Shown here piece by piece: positions 1 to 12,700 of a stretch of DNA of 64,000 nt (the first letter of the stretch is position 1; each line of letters begins with the position of its first letter). Below the pieces are notes generated by a model. It was given only the letters and a program-made list of their open reading frames with translations. It ran no database searches and was not told the DNA's origin. The stretch is from Rotaria sordida. Lineage: Eukaryota; Rotifera; Eurotatoria; Philodinida; Philodinidae. The stretch spans positions 647 through 64,646 of the forward strand of contig CAJNOL010000870.1 of assembly GCA_905250125.1 (NCBI GenBank). Reading direction: 5' to 3'. Both the position numbers and the translations under genes were made by a program.

Positions 1-399
<399 letters not shown>

Positions 400-532
400 T
401 TTTCTTTAGTTGTTGTCTTGTATGCTATGAAGCTATAGTGTGAGAGACGTCGAAATGCAACGCGAGAGACACTAAGTTATAATACTCGACCGGCGATCAG
501 ATAATATGAAAAAGAAACGAGAGAATGTGTAC

Positions 533-565
533 GAGAGAGAGAGAGAGAGAAAGAAAGAAAGAAAG
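533..565. promoter_or_regulatory. GA-rich tract in the beta-tubulin 5' region
   Basis: An uninterrupted (GA)n run followed by (AAAG)n lies about 135 bp upstream of the beta-tubulin start codon. Similar tracts occur upstream of the Cav2 start codon (20226-20271, read as GA on the coding strand) and at 22520-22546. GAGA-type tracts are common in invertebrate promoters, but a regulatory role here is inferred from position only; it could be a simple microsatellite. Confidence 0.3.
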
Positions 566-1354
566 ACAATAATAACAACAGCCGCGAGCGTCGTTCGTTT
601 ATTTTTTCCTCTTTTACGCTCACCCGCTCTTCGGTTAAACAGACGGACGGATGATAAAGTTGCTTCGCTTACCCAATAAACTATATACATATATATCTAC
701 AGCCTATCGAAGAAACGACGACGACTAATAGAAATGAATGAGTCATATATTTACATATGGTCTACAAGTGGGATAGAGAAAATAGAATGTAGGAGCTCGA
801 AAATACGTATATCAAGTTATTCATTGCACGCCTCACTTATCACAAAGACATAGGCCATGTATTTCATGCGAGAAGTCATTATGAAACAAAGTTAAAAATA
901 AGAAGAAAAACAAAACAATAGTAAAACACGTTTTTTTTATTATATGATTCGTAAACATATTGGTTATCGAAACAATCATTGAATTCATTTTGATACAAGA
1001 ATGTCTTCTAGGGATTCAACTTCTGAGATTGAAAAAAAGTCGAGAAATTAATATTGAGACAAAATTCAATTTTACTAATTTATTTAATAGTAAATTTAAA
1101 GTATTCCATTATTTTTACTAAAGAAAGCTTTAAGAATATAAAAAAAAAAAGATAAAAATTATAATTTTCATCGATGAATAAACTTGTTGTTATGTAAGAG
1201 TAAAAAAATACTTGATTATTGTACTCATATAATTTCGAAAAAAAAAATTTTCTTATAATGGAAGTGTTTATGTTGTTAGTTAATAGTACTAGATATATTC
1301 AAGTGGAATCAAACCTTCTTTCCTAAACTAACAAATTTTAAATGTAGACTGCTC

Positions 1355-1665
1355 TTGACATACACGGATTGAGATATTAGAACTTTAAAGTATACAGAAG
1401 AAAAAGTATGTTATAAATTAAAAAAAAAGAATTTTTTTCTAAATCAGAATTTTGAGTCTATTCCTTTTTTATATTTGATAATGATAGTGTCCTGGACGTT
1501 CTTCGTAAAGTGCTTTTTTTTATTTGAAATATACTTTTTCCTATGCAACTCGGTGAGCTCTATTGAACCGTTACAAAAAAAACTCTACTGGAACTTTCAA
1601 TTGTAAGCATTTCACATATACTGCAAATACCTTAAAGTTCGAACATCTCGGTTCGTGTAAGCTTT
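1355..1665. repeat. diverged inverted repeat (foldback type)
   Basis: The segment 1355-1395, reverse complemented, aligns with 1629-1665 (shared core CTTAAAGTTC, then ATCTC and CGTGTA) at roughly 80% identity over about 34 bp, with ~235 bp between the arms. This looks like an old palindromic non-autonomous element. No target duplication was found. Confidence 0.4.
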
Positions 1666-2524
1666 AGTTTGAAGAAAGTAGAGTCCGGTAAGTACGAGTT
1701 AGAGAATTACAGGTCCACATTTTTGTGAGTCCGAGCCTCAGAGATCAAGACTCGAGTTGTTTTTTCTTATCAATATCTGGATCCTCTGTGTACATGAACA
1801 AATGAAAGTTCAAGGTTTTAGCTATTTATTGACTACTCTCAGAAAAAAAGTCAACATACAATTGTTTCCTGTTGTTCATTTTTTCATTACTCGATGCTCA
1901 ATAAATGAAAAGTTTTCGTTTACGAGGGAATCTCTCTCTTCAAATGTCTCCTTCCGATTTCAATGATTTTTTTGTCTATAGATATTACATAGTCTTCTAA
2001 TAAAAATCCTAAAAGGATTTGGGTTTTTGTTAATATTTGACAAAACTATCGAATTTTTTTTTAGATGTTTCAGGGATTCGAAAAACTCAAAAGTTTTGAA
2101 TAAAGTCTCTTCGAAATATGAGACTTTCAAGATATAAACGAAATTAGACAAGAATATGTTCTATGCAATCAATATAAGGAGGTGTGGGCCTACATTTATG
2201 TGAATCCAGACTTGTAGCTCCCTAGTACGAGTATGTACTTATCCCATTCTACAAGAAAATTTATAGTTGTTTGAATACTTTTATTCTTCACAAAATCTTT
2301 GAAAAGAAAAACACACATACATCTCTTTGTATTACTCATTAAACTTAATAAGAAATTTATATAATTACAAATATAAAACGTTTTTAATTTCGATCGTATG
2401 AAACATTTATTTAAGAATTAATTACATTATTCTTCATACTATTTATATCAATCAAAAAAAAAAATCCTAATAATTTACAAAAAAAATAAAACCACATTTA
2501 TGCATCATATTCAAACGGAGAAGT

Positions 2525-5500
2525 TTAATCATCATCATCATCATCATCGTCATCATCACCATCATCATCATCATAATCTTCTTGTTGATCAGTTTGAATT
2601 TGTTCTTCATGATTTTCATTATTAGAATTTTCTGATGTTAATGAATTATTTGAATTCGATGATGATGATGATGATGTTTGATAATAAAATAATTCATTAG
2701 CACGTGTAAATTTTTCTGTTAAAATTTCTTCATCTTCATTTTGTAAATCGAAATATGCTTCCGATGTATTCGATTTATTAATATTTGGTAATTGTCGTGC
2801 AGGTAATGATGGTAATTGACGAGAAGTATTATTTAATTGTGATCGTGATTGAACTGTATTTAGTATTGGTGATGAATTTTGAGTGGGTAATGTTCGAGTT
2901 GATGGAAGTATGATTCTGAACAATAAAATGCTTATTAAAAGACAGAAAAAAAAACAACAACGAATAGACTAACTGTGGAGCTATTGACCAATTATTATCA
3001 ATTGAATTATGTCGATTTATTATATCATTTGTATTATTTAATAATGGTAGATGTTGTTCAGATGATTGATCTAGATTTTTTTAAAATAGATAATTTAAAT
3101 AAATAAATAAATAAAATTTGTTTCTTCTTTTTTCATACGTGTTGAATTAAATAACAATGCTGTTCGTGGTCGATTGTTAACAATTTTTTTTGATGTTGTT
3201 TCATTGATTATTTGATGATTGTTTTTATTAATTATTGGCATTCGTAGTTGTTGACGTTGTTTTGGTTGTATAACTGTTGCCATACGTCCATTTAATGGTA
3301 AACGACGATCATTAGGTACTGTGATTGTTTGTGGTTTTTGTTGATCATTTGTTGTTACAACTAATAATGGTCGTGTATCAATTGATGGTAAAATATTTGA
3401 AGAATTTTTTAAAATTATTGTTGATGATTTTGGTGTTGTCATTATTGCAGGTCGTAATAGAGTTTTTGATGTTGATGGTGTAATAGTTGGTAAAGCATTT
3501 GGAACATTTAATGTTTTACCATATTGAAATTGAGGAATAAAACCATCATTAGATTGTTGTTGACTAGTTCGTTTTGTTTCATCAAAAGTAATTAAATTTG
3601 TAGTTTTATTAACTGGTGGATGAATATATCCATTTTCAATATTAACACCTGTTTCACCACTTATTGATAATTTATTTTTATTCGATAATGCATTATCAAA
3701 ATTTTGCTAAAAAAACAAAAAAAAAATTATGGTTTTGTTAAAGTGTACTGAGAGTAGAGAGTTTGTTGCGAATTTTTTACAAAGAAAAAAATGATCCGTA
3801 ATATTGTTTGATGTTTGTGTGAAAGTTAATATTTTTATATTAGTTTTTTTTTGTAAATAAAATAAATTCATTACCGATGATCGATTTGATCCAGTTCGTT
3901 GTAAAGTTTCCGAAAGACGAAATGATGGTCGTCGTCCATCATGATCAAGTTCATGAAGAGCTTCTTTTGAATATGCACGTTCTTTAAGTACTGAGACAAG
4001 GCGATTTAAATGGAAACTCTAGAAAAATTATTAGAAGAAAAAAAAAAATCTTAGGTCAAAGAATTAAACATATCTCTGATGAAATTTTTATGTCATCTTC
4101 AAAAATATAGTTATGTATGACTAATATTCTCTTTCTTGAACACAACAAATTAGTGACGTTGACTTTGCATAGATCGAAAAAAAACTACTGAGTCAATCTG
4201 ATTCTATAACTCCCGATGTCCTCCTGTGTAAACAATGAAAACCTGAGATTTCTATCTTGTTCCTATCGAAAATTATTCAAAAAAAAAAACTATTGACATC
4301 ATATATTTACAGCACACACACACACACTTACAGCGTCATTAGCATGACCTTGTTTATATGAACGATAATTATCAATATATAAACAAATAGCATAAACTTT
4401 TCCAACAGTTAATTTTGGATGACCAGGTGTACCATGTAATTCTAAATATACAACGAAAAAAAAAAACAAATGATGAGAAGAATTTTGTTGATATATATAT
4501 TTATTTACCATGTTTAGATGGTACAACAAGATCAAGTAATGGTTTTGTTCCACCTTCATGTAATTTAATAGGTTTTTTTGCAAGAGTAGGCCATAATTTA
4601 CATATAACTTCACGTAATTCATTATCAGCTTCATCCATTTCGTCAGCAGCTAAATCAAAATTTCTTTGATGTATAATAAAGAAAAAGTTATCCAAAAAAA
4701 AAAAAAAAGAAATTACCATTACGCATTTTAATAGCAAGAGATTCACGAATAAGCGCAAAAAGTGTTGTAGTAAAATGTACTTGACGTTTATCATCAATTG
4801 GCATATTCATACGAATTAAACGCTAAATATATATAAAAGAAGATCTTTTTAAAATAATAACTATTTAATTCAATTTATACAACAGGAAAAGATTGATTTC
4901 ATTTAAATCTACCGATAATTATCTTAGGAAATTTTATCTTTTGATTTATATACGAAGAGATAAGTCGGATTCGAAAATTATTTAACAGAAAGTGTCGGAT
5001 ATTTAGGATGTCTGCAGATCTTTGGTTTTTCTAGAAAGTGATAGAAAGATTGCAGAATGAACGTTCTACCGTAAAAGAAAAGAATAAGAACCAACATAGA
5101 GTGTATGTTCTTCATAGGTTTTGCTTTTTGAATTAACATAGAATATCGTACATTGTTTTCTTTTAATTCTACAACATTTTCAATTATCTTAATATATATT
5201 ATTATCGATATTAAAACGTAAGGAAGGTTAATGTTTTTTTTTGCATAACTTTCGATAGAGATCTGCGGATTTCATAGGTGAGTTTTGCGGAAGATTTTCA
5301 AAACAGTTTTCTAGAAAACTTTTCCGCTATGATCATTCAGTAGAAAAAGTGGTTTTGTCTTCGATCTATGCAAAGCTAATGTATCTAATTTGTTCTGTTT
5401 CAGATTGAGTTGATTGATGATAGCAGTAAAATTTAAGATCTCGAAAATCTTGATATAATGGGTCAATGTAGTATGAAACTAAGAACAAATATTATCACTC

Positions 5501-6760
5501 GATTTAGTGTCATGAAGTAACCTTATCTTGATCTCTTTCAGAGTTCATTAGGTCGAAATCAGGACCTTTGGAACATCCTTATAGCTTATGAATAGAACGA
5601 GTTAGACATGTTGACTTTGCGCAGATCGAAAAAAAAAACATTTTTTTTTAATCAAATAGTCACAGCGGAAAAGTTTAAAATCTTCAGCAAAAACTCATCG
5701 AATTGGGGTCAAGTGCTTTAACAATCAAATTTGAGCTGCTTTTATGACCCTCGAGTGTCCTGTTTTGAATAGTGAAATCTACAGGTCTCTATCGAATGTT
5801 ATTCAAAAAACATTAACCTATCTTACATTTTTTTCATCGATAATAGATATGAAAAAGCAAAAACCTGAACTTCATATTCTTTCTCGACATTCAAATAAGC
5901 AGAAGAATAGTATCCTATGACGATCTCTATTACTTTCGAATGCATATATTTTAAAGATTTAAAAATAAATCACTCTGTACATACTTTGTATGCTAATTTC
6001 GATGGACATTTAGTTCCAAATCCAACAGGTGGTGACATAAGTCGAAGCATTTCAAACATTTTTGTATATTCCAATTTTCCTCTATTTTAAATTTTATTAA
6101 AAACCAAAAAATAAAACAAAAAATCACAAAAGACACCTACGTTCCATCGGGATCATATTCTGACCAAGATCGAATAAATTCATCAAGATGATGTGCACCC
6201 AATATAGATGAATCTCGTGTTAAATAATCAAAATTATCCATAATAACAGCCACGAATAAATTTAACATCTAATTCAATTAAAAAAACAAATTTTTTTTTT
6301 CTATATTTTTCTTTTTTACTTACTAAAAATGATGAAAGAAAAACAAATGAACAAAAATAAAGATATGCAAAATCTGATCCACATTTAGTTGTACTTTTTG
6401 CTTGATATCGACTATTATATGGTGGTTGACATTCAACACCAGCTTTACATGCTAACATAACTGCTTGCCAACTTTCACCTGTTGCACATCTAATAATTCA
6501 AATGAATAAGAAAAAAACTTATTTATATTCATAATTAAAAAAAAAACAAAGAATTCTATTTAAAGCATAATTTAAGCAAAAAAAAAAACAATAACCACAA
6601 ATACCTGAACAAGAGCATTAAAGCATAAAGAAAATTGGCAAAATTATTGTGTCGACTTATCTCGGATTTTCCCGAGTCATGACGAACATTACCAAAAACC
6701 TTATTTGGAAAGAAAATATATCAAATAAAAACTCAATAGCATGCAAATGAATTCAAAATA

Positions 6761-6794
<34 letters not shown>

Positions 6795-9700
6795 TTCACC
6801 ACTATCACAGAACAAAAAAGAAAATATGTTTATGCAAAAAGAAAAATTATAAATAATAAATATTATCTATATGTTTATCTAGAGAATTTCTTTTTTTTTT
6901 TTTTTGTTACTCTTGCCTGAATAAGACGAGTGTAGCTTGAAAAATGTTCTGAAAATTATTGTGATGATTCATTGTCGATGCATGATCGACTTTTACATTT
7001 CCAAACATCTGTAGGTGAAATGAAATTTTCTTTTAACTTATTCACCATATATATATATTTTTTTAAACTAATCACTTGAAAAAACAAAAACATAATATAA
7101 AATTACTCATACCTGCATGCCAATAATAGCATAAATAAAAAAAAGCATTGCTATTAATAAACAAACATAAGGAAGTGCCTAAATACAAAAATTTAATTTA
7201 TTTTTTTTTGTATAATTAAATTAAAACCATAATGTATATTTTTACTTTAAATGATTGTATAAATGTCCAAAGTAAAATACGTATGGTATATCCTTGACGT
7301 AAAAGTTTTATCAAACGAGCAGCACGAAATAAACGAAGAAAACCCAAATTAAGTAATGTATTCTACGAAAAAAATAAAAAACATATTGTAAAACATGATC
7401 TAAAAGGAATGGTGAAGGTACATAGGATAGAAAGTTGCAAGAGATCGCGACACATACCGAAGTAACACTCTCCCTCCTTCGCGTCACAAACCCTGTGCAT
7501 CCTGTAGATTCAAATGAGTTTCGGATACTCTAAAACGATATTGCAGCAAAGATACTGTGTTTTTTTTAACTCATTGCTGTGATCCCATTCAGAAGCACTA
7601 GGAAAACTGATTGCTAAATTTTCGAGGTAAAACTTTGTATAGAGACAAGCCTTGACGAGGAAAGTTTATTGTAAAGGCTTCAGGTCTGATTGATTTTCTC
7701 CTATCCTGAAATAAGAACATCAAATCTGTCGATGTGTACTGAGCTATGATGCTTTAACCATAGTAATATCTTAGAAAGGGATTAATGGAAAGTAGAGCCT
7801 ACCGGGTTTGACCCGATGAGCTCTAATGAAAAGGTCTGATATATTCACAAGAAACTATTCTTATTAAGGCGTATTGTAACTATGCACTATCTTCGTAGCA
7901 ATAAGGTAAAGACCTGAACTCTTTTTAGAATATTCAAAGCTCGTTAAGATCTATATGATGCACATAATTTCGACTCAAAAGCGATTAATCAGTTCGGAGA
8001 GTTCTTTCATTAGGCTGGCCTTCATCTTTATCAGAGCGTGAAACATGATGAAATCTTAGTTATAAGACTATCTTTGTGGTATCATGCTTGCTCTTTCGTT
8101 TTTGTATGCATATATTGGATCAAACCGGCGGTTAACTTCTGTTCTCCTGCATAATTTTTTCTTTTACATCACACCGCATGAATATTTTTTAACTTGCAAG
8201 AGACATTTCTGCAAATATTCTTACCTCTCAGGCAGGTCATCATACAATATCAATGTGTTCTGAGGCTTAAACTTGAGCGTGAATGCTCGGCAATGCATAC
8301 TGAAAACATTCTTACTCTTGCCTGACGGCTAAAACCTAAGTGCAAAAGGCTTTCGATTCGTCGTACTAACTTCCCATGAGCTTAATATTTCAGATTCGAA
8401 AAGTCTACTATCTTACCTTGTGCTTTTGTTGACCAGCTGTTACAGAAACATTAGCTTTGCCACTAAACTAAAAGAAATAAAAAAAAGTATATTCGATAAA
8501 TTTCTATCAGTTGATTTATATATAAATATACTCGAAATTCTGTAAGAAGTACATCAGCAATACTACCAAGTACTGTAATAAAATCGAATGCATTCCATTT
8601 ATCATGAAAATAATTCTAAAATTTTATTTAAAATAGAAAATTTTTTTTGTTGTTGTTGTTGTATTTCTTTTCTACATACTCGTAAACCAAATGCCATTAT
8701 TTTTAAAATACTTTCAACAGTAAATAAAGCAGTAAATGTCGTATTAGCATATGTTAATACATCATTATATGTTGGTGGACTTTTGTAATACTATAGAAGA
8801 TTAAAAAAAGAAAAATTGATTTGTTAAGATACAAAAAAACAAAAAAAAACTTTAACTAAATAGATCTCAATAAAATTAATATTATATTAAACTTACTTTT
8901 GCCATAAGTACACAAGTATTAAGTGCAATCATAACCATAATACAAAATTCAAAATATGATGATGTACACAATAACCATATTCGATAACGTAATGAACCTT
9001 CTTGTTTAGGTCTACATCTTTGTATAGGTTTAGCATTTAATGCAAAATCAATACATGATTTCTAAATATTTTTGATAAAACAAAAAAATAAAAATAAAAA
9101 TAATAATTAATAAAAACTAACTTGATTTTTTTCTATTTCAGCTTCTTCTAATTCTTTTTGTCCTTGATCTTGAAATGTTATTATAATTAAAGCGACGAAT
9201 ATATTCACGAAAAAAAATGGAAATACAATAAAATAAACTACATAAAATACTGCAACTTCAAGACGATGACTAGGTCGTGGACCACGATTAATACCAGTAG
9301 CATCAATTGAATGTTGTAATACACTAAAATTTAATTTGACAAATTCAATTCAAATCATTAGAAATTTTCATAGGAATTGATCTGTTTCAACTAGAGATGT
9401 AAGCCAATCAGCTGAGCCACCGCCACCGCCGATCGGCTTACACCTGTAGTTCAAAAGTTTTCAGGTAGCTCACGAGGACAATGCCCCGAAGTGTGTGATC
9501 GAGAGAAGATAGGCCATGGTGAGTAGTGTAAAAGCCTACGAGAGTTCCATTGTCTGAGTCTTTGTTCCTGAGATATCAAATTTTTACTGTATTTTTTAAC
9601 AAAAAGCTGTGTTCATCGGACACTTGCAGATGTTCCTTCGTTAGTTCCTGGGACTGAACTGTTGGAACAGATGAGTTTTTATTCAAAAAACAACTTACGT

Positions 9701-12700
9701 TGGCCATCCTTCACCTGTTTGAACAGTAAATAAAGTTAACATAGCTTTTGGAACACTATCATATGTAAAATCATAGGGTTCCCATGTTCTTTCTCGACAT
9801 TCTGGTTTACGTTTACCAGTACCAAAATCGAAATAATGTCCTCTGTAAATAAATTCAATAGAGAAATAAAACAAAGAAAAAAAGAAATTAAAAATCATAA
9901 AATACATACTGACATTCTTCAGGTGTTAATTTCGATAAATCAGAACATCGATAAAATTTTCCTTTAAATAATTGTACAGCAATAACAGCAAAAATAAATT
10001 GAAATAACATATAAACAATTCTAATAAATATTTTAATAAAATAATTATTAAAAGAAAATACAAAAACAACTCTCTTACAATATAGTCAAAACATTAGATA
10101 ATGAAGTAATAACACAATCAAATACAGCTTTTAATTTTGGTACACGATTAATTGTTTTTAATGGACGTAATACACGTAGAACACGTAATGATTTAATTGT
10201 ATTTAAATTTTTTCCAGCTCCATTTTCTCTTTAAAAGACAAAAATTCAATATATTTTATTTTATTTTTTATTGAAAAAAACAAATTTTTCTTACGTAAAA
10301 CCAAATGCAACTAATGCACAAATAACAACAAGTGCATCAAGTAAATTCCATATATCACGACAATAAGAACCTTCATGAAGTACAACACCTAAATCGACAA
10401 TCTAAAAAAAGAAAAGAATAATATTTTCATTTATTAATATTCTGTGCTTGTTTTTTTTTAAACAAACCTTAAGTAATAATTCAACAGTAAATACACCTGT
10501 AAATGCATAATCAAGATAATTGAGTATTAAATTACGTCTTGAATTTTCATGTACAGGATCTTCGGCAGCTAATGATATTGAACTAAGACATATAACGATC
10601 ATAATAAGTAAATCAAAATAACGAAGAGTAACAATAAAATGACAAAATCGACGAATCCTATAAAATATAATGATATAGAACTATACAATTTACTGCTTGG
10701 GTTAAGCAGAGATGTAACTCAACACTGGAATTTTCAAAAGGAGAGACGTCATATCTCATGCGCCTCTGAAATTAGGCAAGGATTGTTTAATTTCGAGCTT
10801 TTCTCTCAGCATGGTATTGTTGGAGTCATTTAAGAGAGAACCTTTACAAAGATATGTTTTGTCTTTATAAAAGTGAAAAAAAATCGTTTGCTGAAATATG
10901 ATTGGCTAGAAGCATTTTTGATTCAACCCATCCGATTTCTTCACTATTCGGGTCATATAAAATTGGGTCCATAGTAACTCGCTCTAGTGGAACATTTTGA
11001 CCGAGATGCAAGGTACAGAAAAGAGAACAGATCTTGGTTACAGATATATATGATGTACTTAAGATATAAGAATGTGAGATATTTCTTGTCCAAGATCTTA
11101 AAATCTAGTCTAAGATCTTGACTTAGTAAGATTTACTATAGATTATTTTGCCACTGCTCGGGGAACTACAGTGTGTTGAACTGTTCAAGAAAATACGATC
11201 GTCATTCAAGGGTGTTTATGATCGTGGCGATTTCGAACTTTTTTTTGAATAAAATATTAAGCTCTAATCTGATTTTTTGTGTTTGTAGGAAAAATTCGAC
11301 TTTAGACTCATATTCAGCGTCATATTTTACATCGAAGAAGCGACTATTTCAGAAATCTTTAGAAGCATCCATACATGAATTGTAGTGATCGTTTGTAGAC
11401 CATGTATATTTCAGTCAAGACCTTATAAATCTGTACTCAAGATCTAATTATAGACCTTGTTACAAGGTAATTACATTATCTTGTACCTAAATTTTCAAGA
11501 TCTGTTCACTGTTCTGTACTTTGTATCTTGCTTACAAGATGTTCGCCTAGGGCTTTGATTGTCTCGGACAAAATATCACGTTGTCCGAAATAATCAGGAA
11601 TTAGAAAAGGTTCTCTATTATATGATTCGGACTATGCCATGTTTTCTCCTCACAGTGGTAAAGAAATCGCTTGCTGAAATTTGATTGATCGAGAAGAAAA
11701 TTCTCCTAGCCAATAAATTCTTTACTATTATAAGGACAATATATTGCTGTCCCGGCTTATCAGAGGTTCTTTCTTAAATGCTTCTGATGAGCCCATATTA
11801 AAATAGGAAACTCGAAAATAAATTGTATTCGCCTAACGTAACCACTTAAACCTAATATCAATTATTAATTAATAAAATTTACGTTACGTTAAATGCTCGA
11901 AAGTTTAGTACAAAAAACTAAATTATCGATTCAAATATATTATTAAACTTACGGATTAGTACTACTAAAAATAAACATTGAACTATATGGAAGAATTGGT
12001 TTAACAGAACGAGCTTGTTCTTTTTTCTTTGCTTCGGCTTCAGCTGCAGCTTCAGCAGCTTTTTTTCGTTCGGCTTCTTCAGCACGAGCTTTTGCAGCTG
12101 CTGGATCATCAAGTCCTGGTAATTTATCCAACGCTGCTATATTAAATGAAAATAGAAAATGTTTTTTTTCAATTGTTAAAAAATAAAATTTCTACTTGGC
12201 ATAAAAACTGGACCAAGATCATAATCTAAACCAGGTATATAATCTAGATCAGCTTTTTCAAATAGATGTCTATCTAAATAATCATCAGCTTTTGAACTTT
12301 TTGGTGGATTTGGTGTTTTGTCGAAAGCTGTTTTAACTGCATTTTCAACATATTCTTTTTTTGTTGTTTGTTTAAGATTATTTCGAGTTAAAAATGATTC
12401 TTGATCTGATTTTTTAGATTTTACATTAGATGAAGTTGTTACTGTTGTATCTGTTGGTGATGAACCTAATTTAAACATTGCTTCAACATCTTTTGTTTCA
12501 CGTTCGCGTTTCTAAAATTTATTTAATAATTAAATTTTTTTTTTCTTTCTTTTAATAAATTTAAATAAATTACTTCTTCTTCAGCTGCTTGTTCTTCTTC
12601 TTCATCTTTCGTAAGTTCATGTGCATTTGCTAAATTATCGACAGCAATAGCCAAAAAGACATTAAGTAATGTATCTGATATAAAAAAAATATATATATAT

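Larger units (their letters stand above)
400..2524. other. intergenic region between beta-tubulin and Cav2 3' end
   Basis: About 2.1 kb of AT-rich DNA upstream of beta-tubulin and downstream of the Cav2 stop codon. Short open frames here have no recognisable protein character. It holds a GA/GAAA tract (533-565), a diverged inverted repeat (1355-1665) and a CCTAAAAGGAT motif near 2009 that also occurs in the long-TIR element at 45.6-46.4 kb. The beta-tubulin promoter should lie in 400-700. Confidence 0.6.

Noticed and set aside
472-690. 72-codon minus-strand frame upstream of beta-tubulin
   Set aside because: Composed largely of the translated GA tract and flanks; it lies in the expected promoter or 5' UTR.
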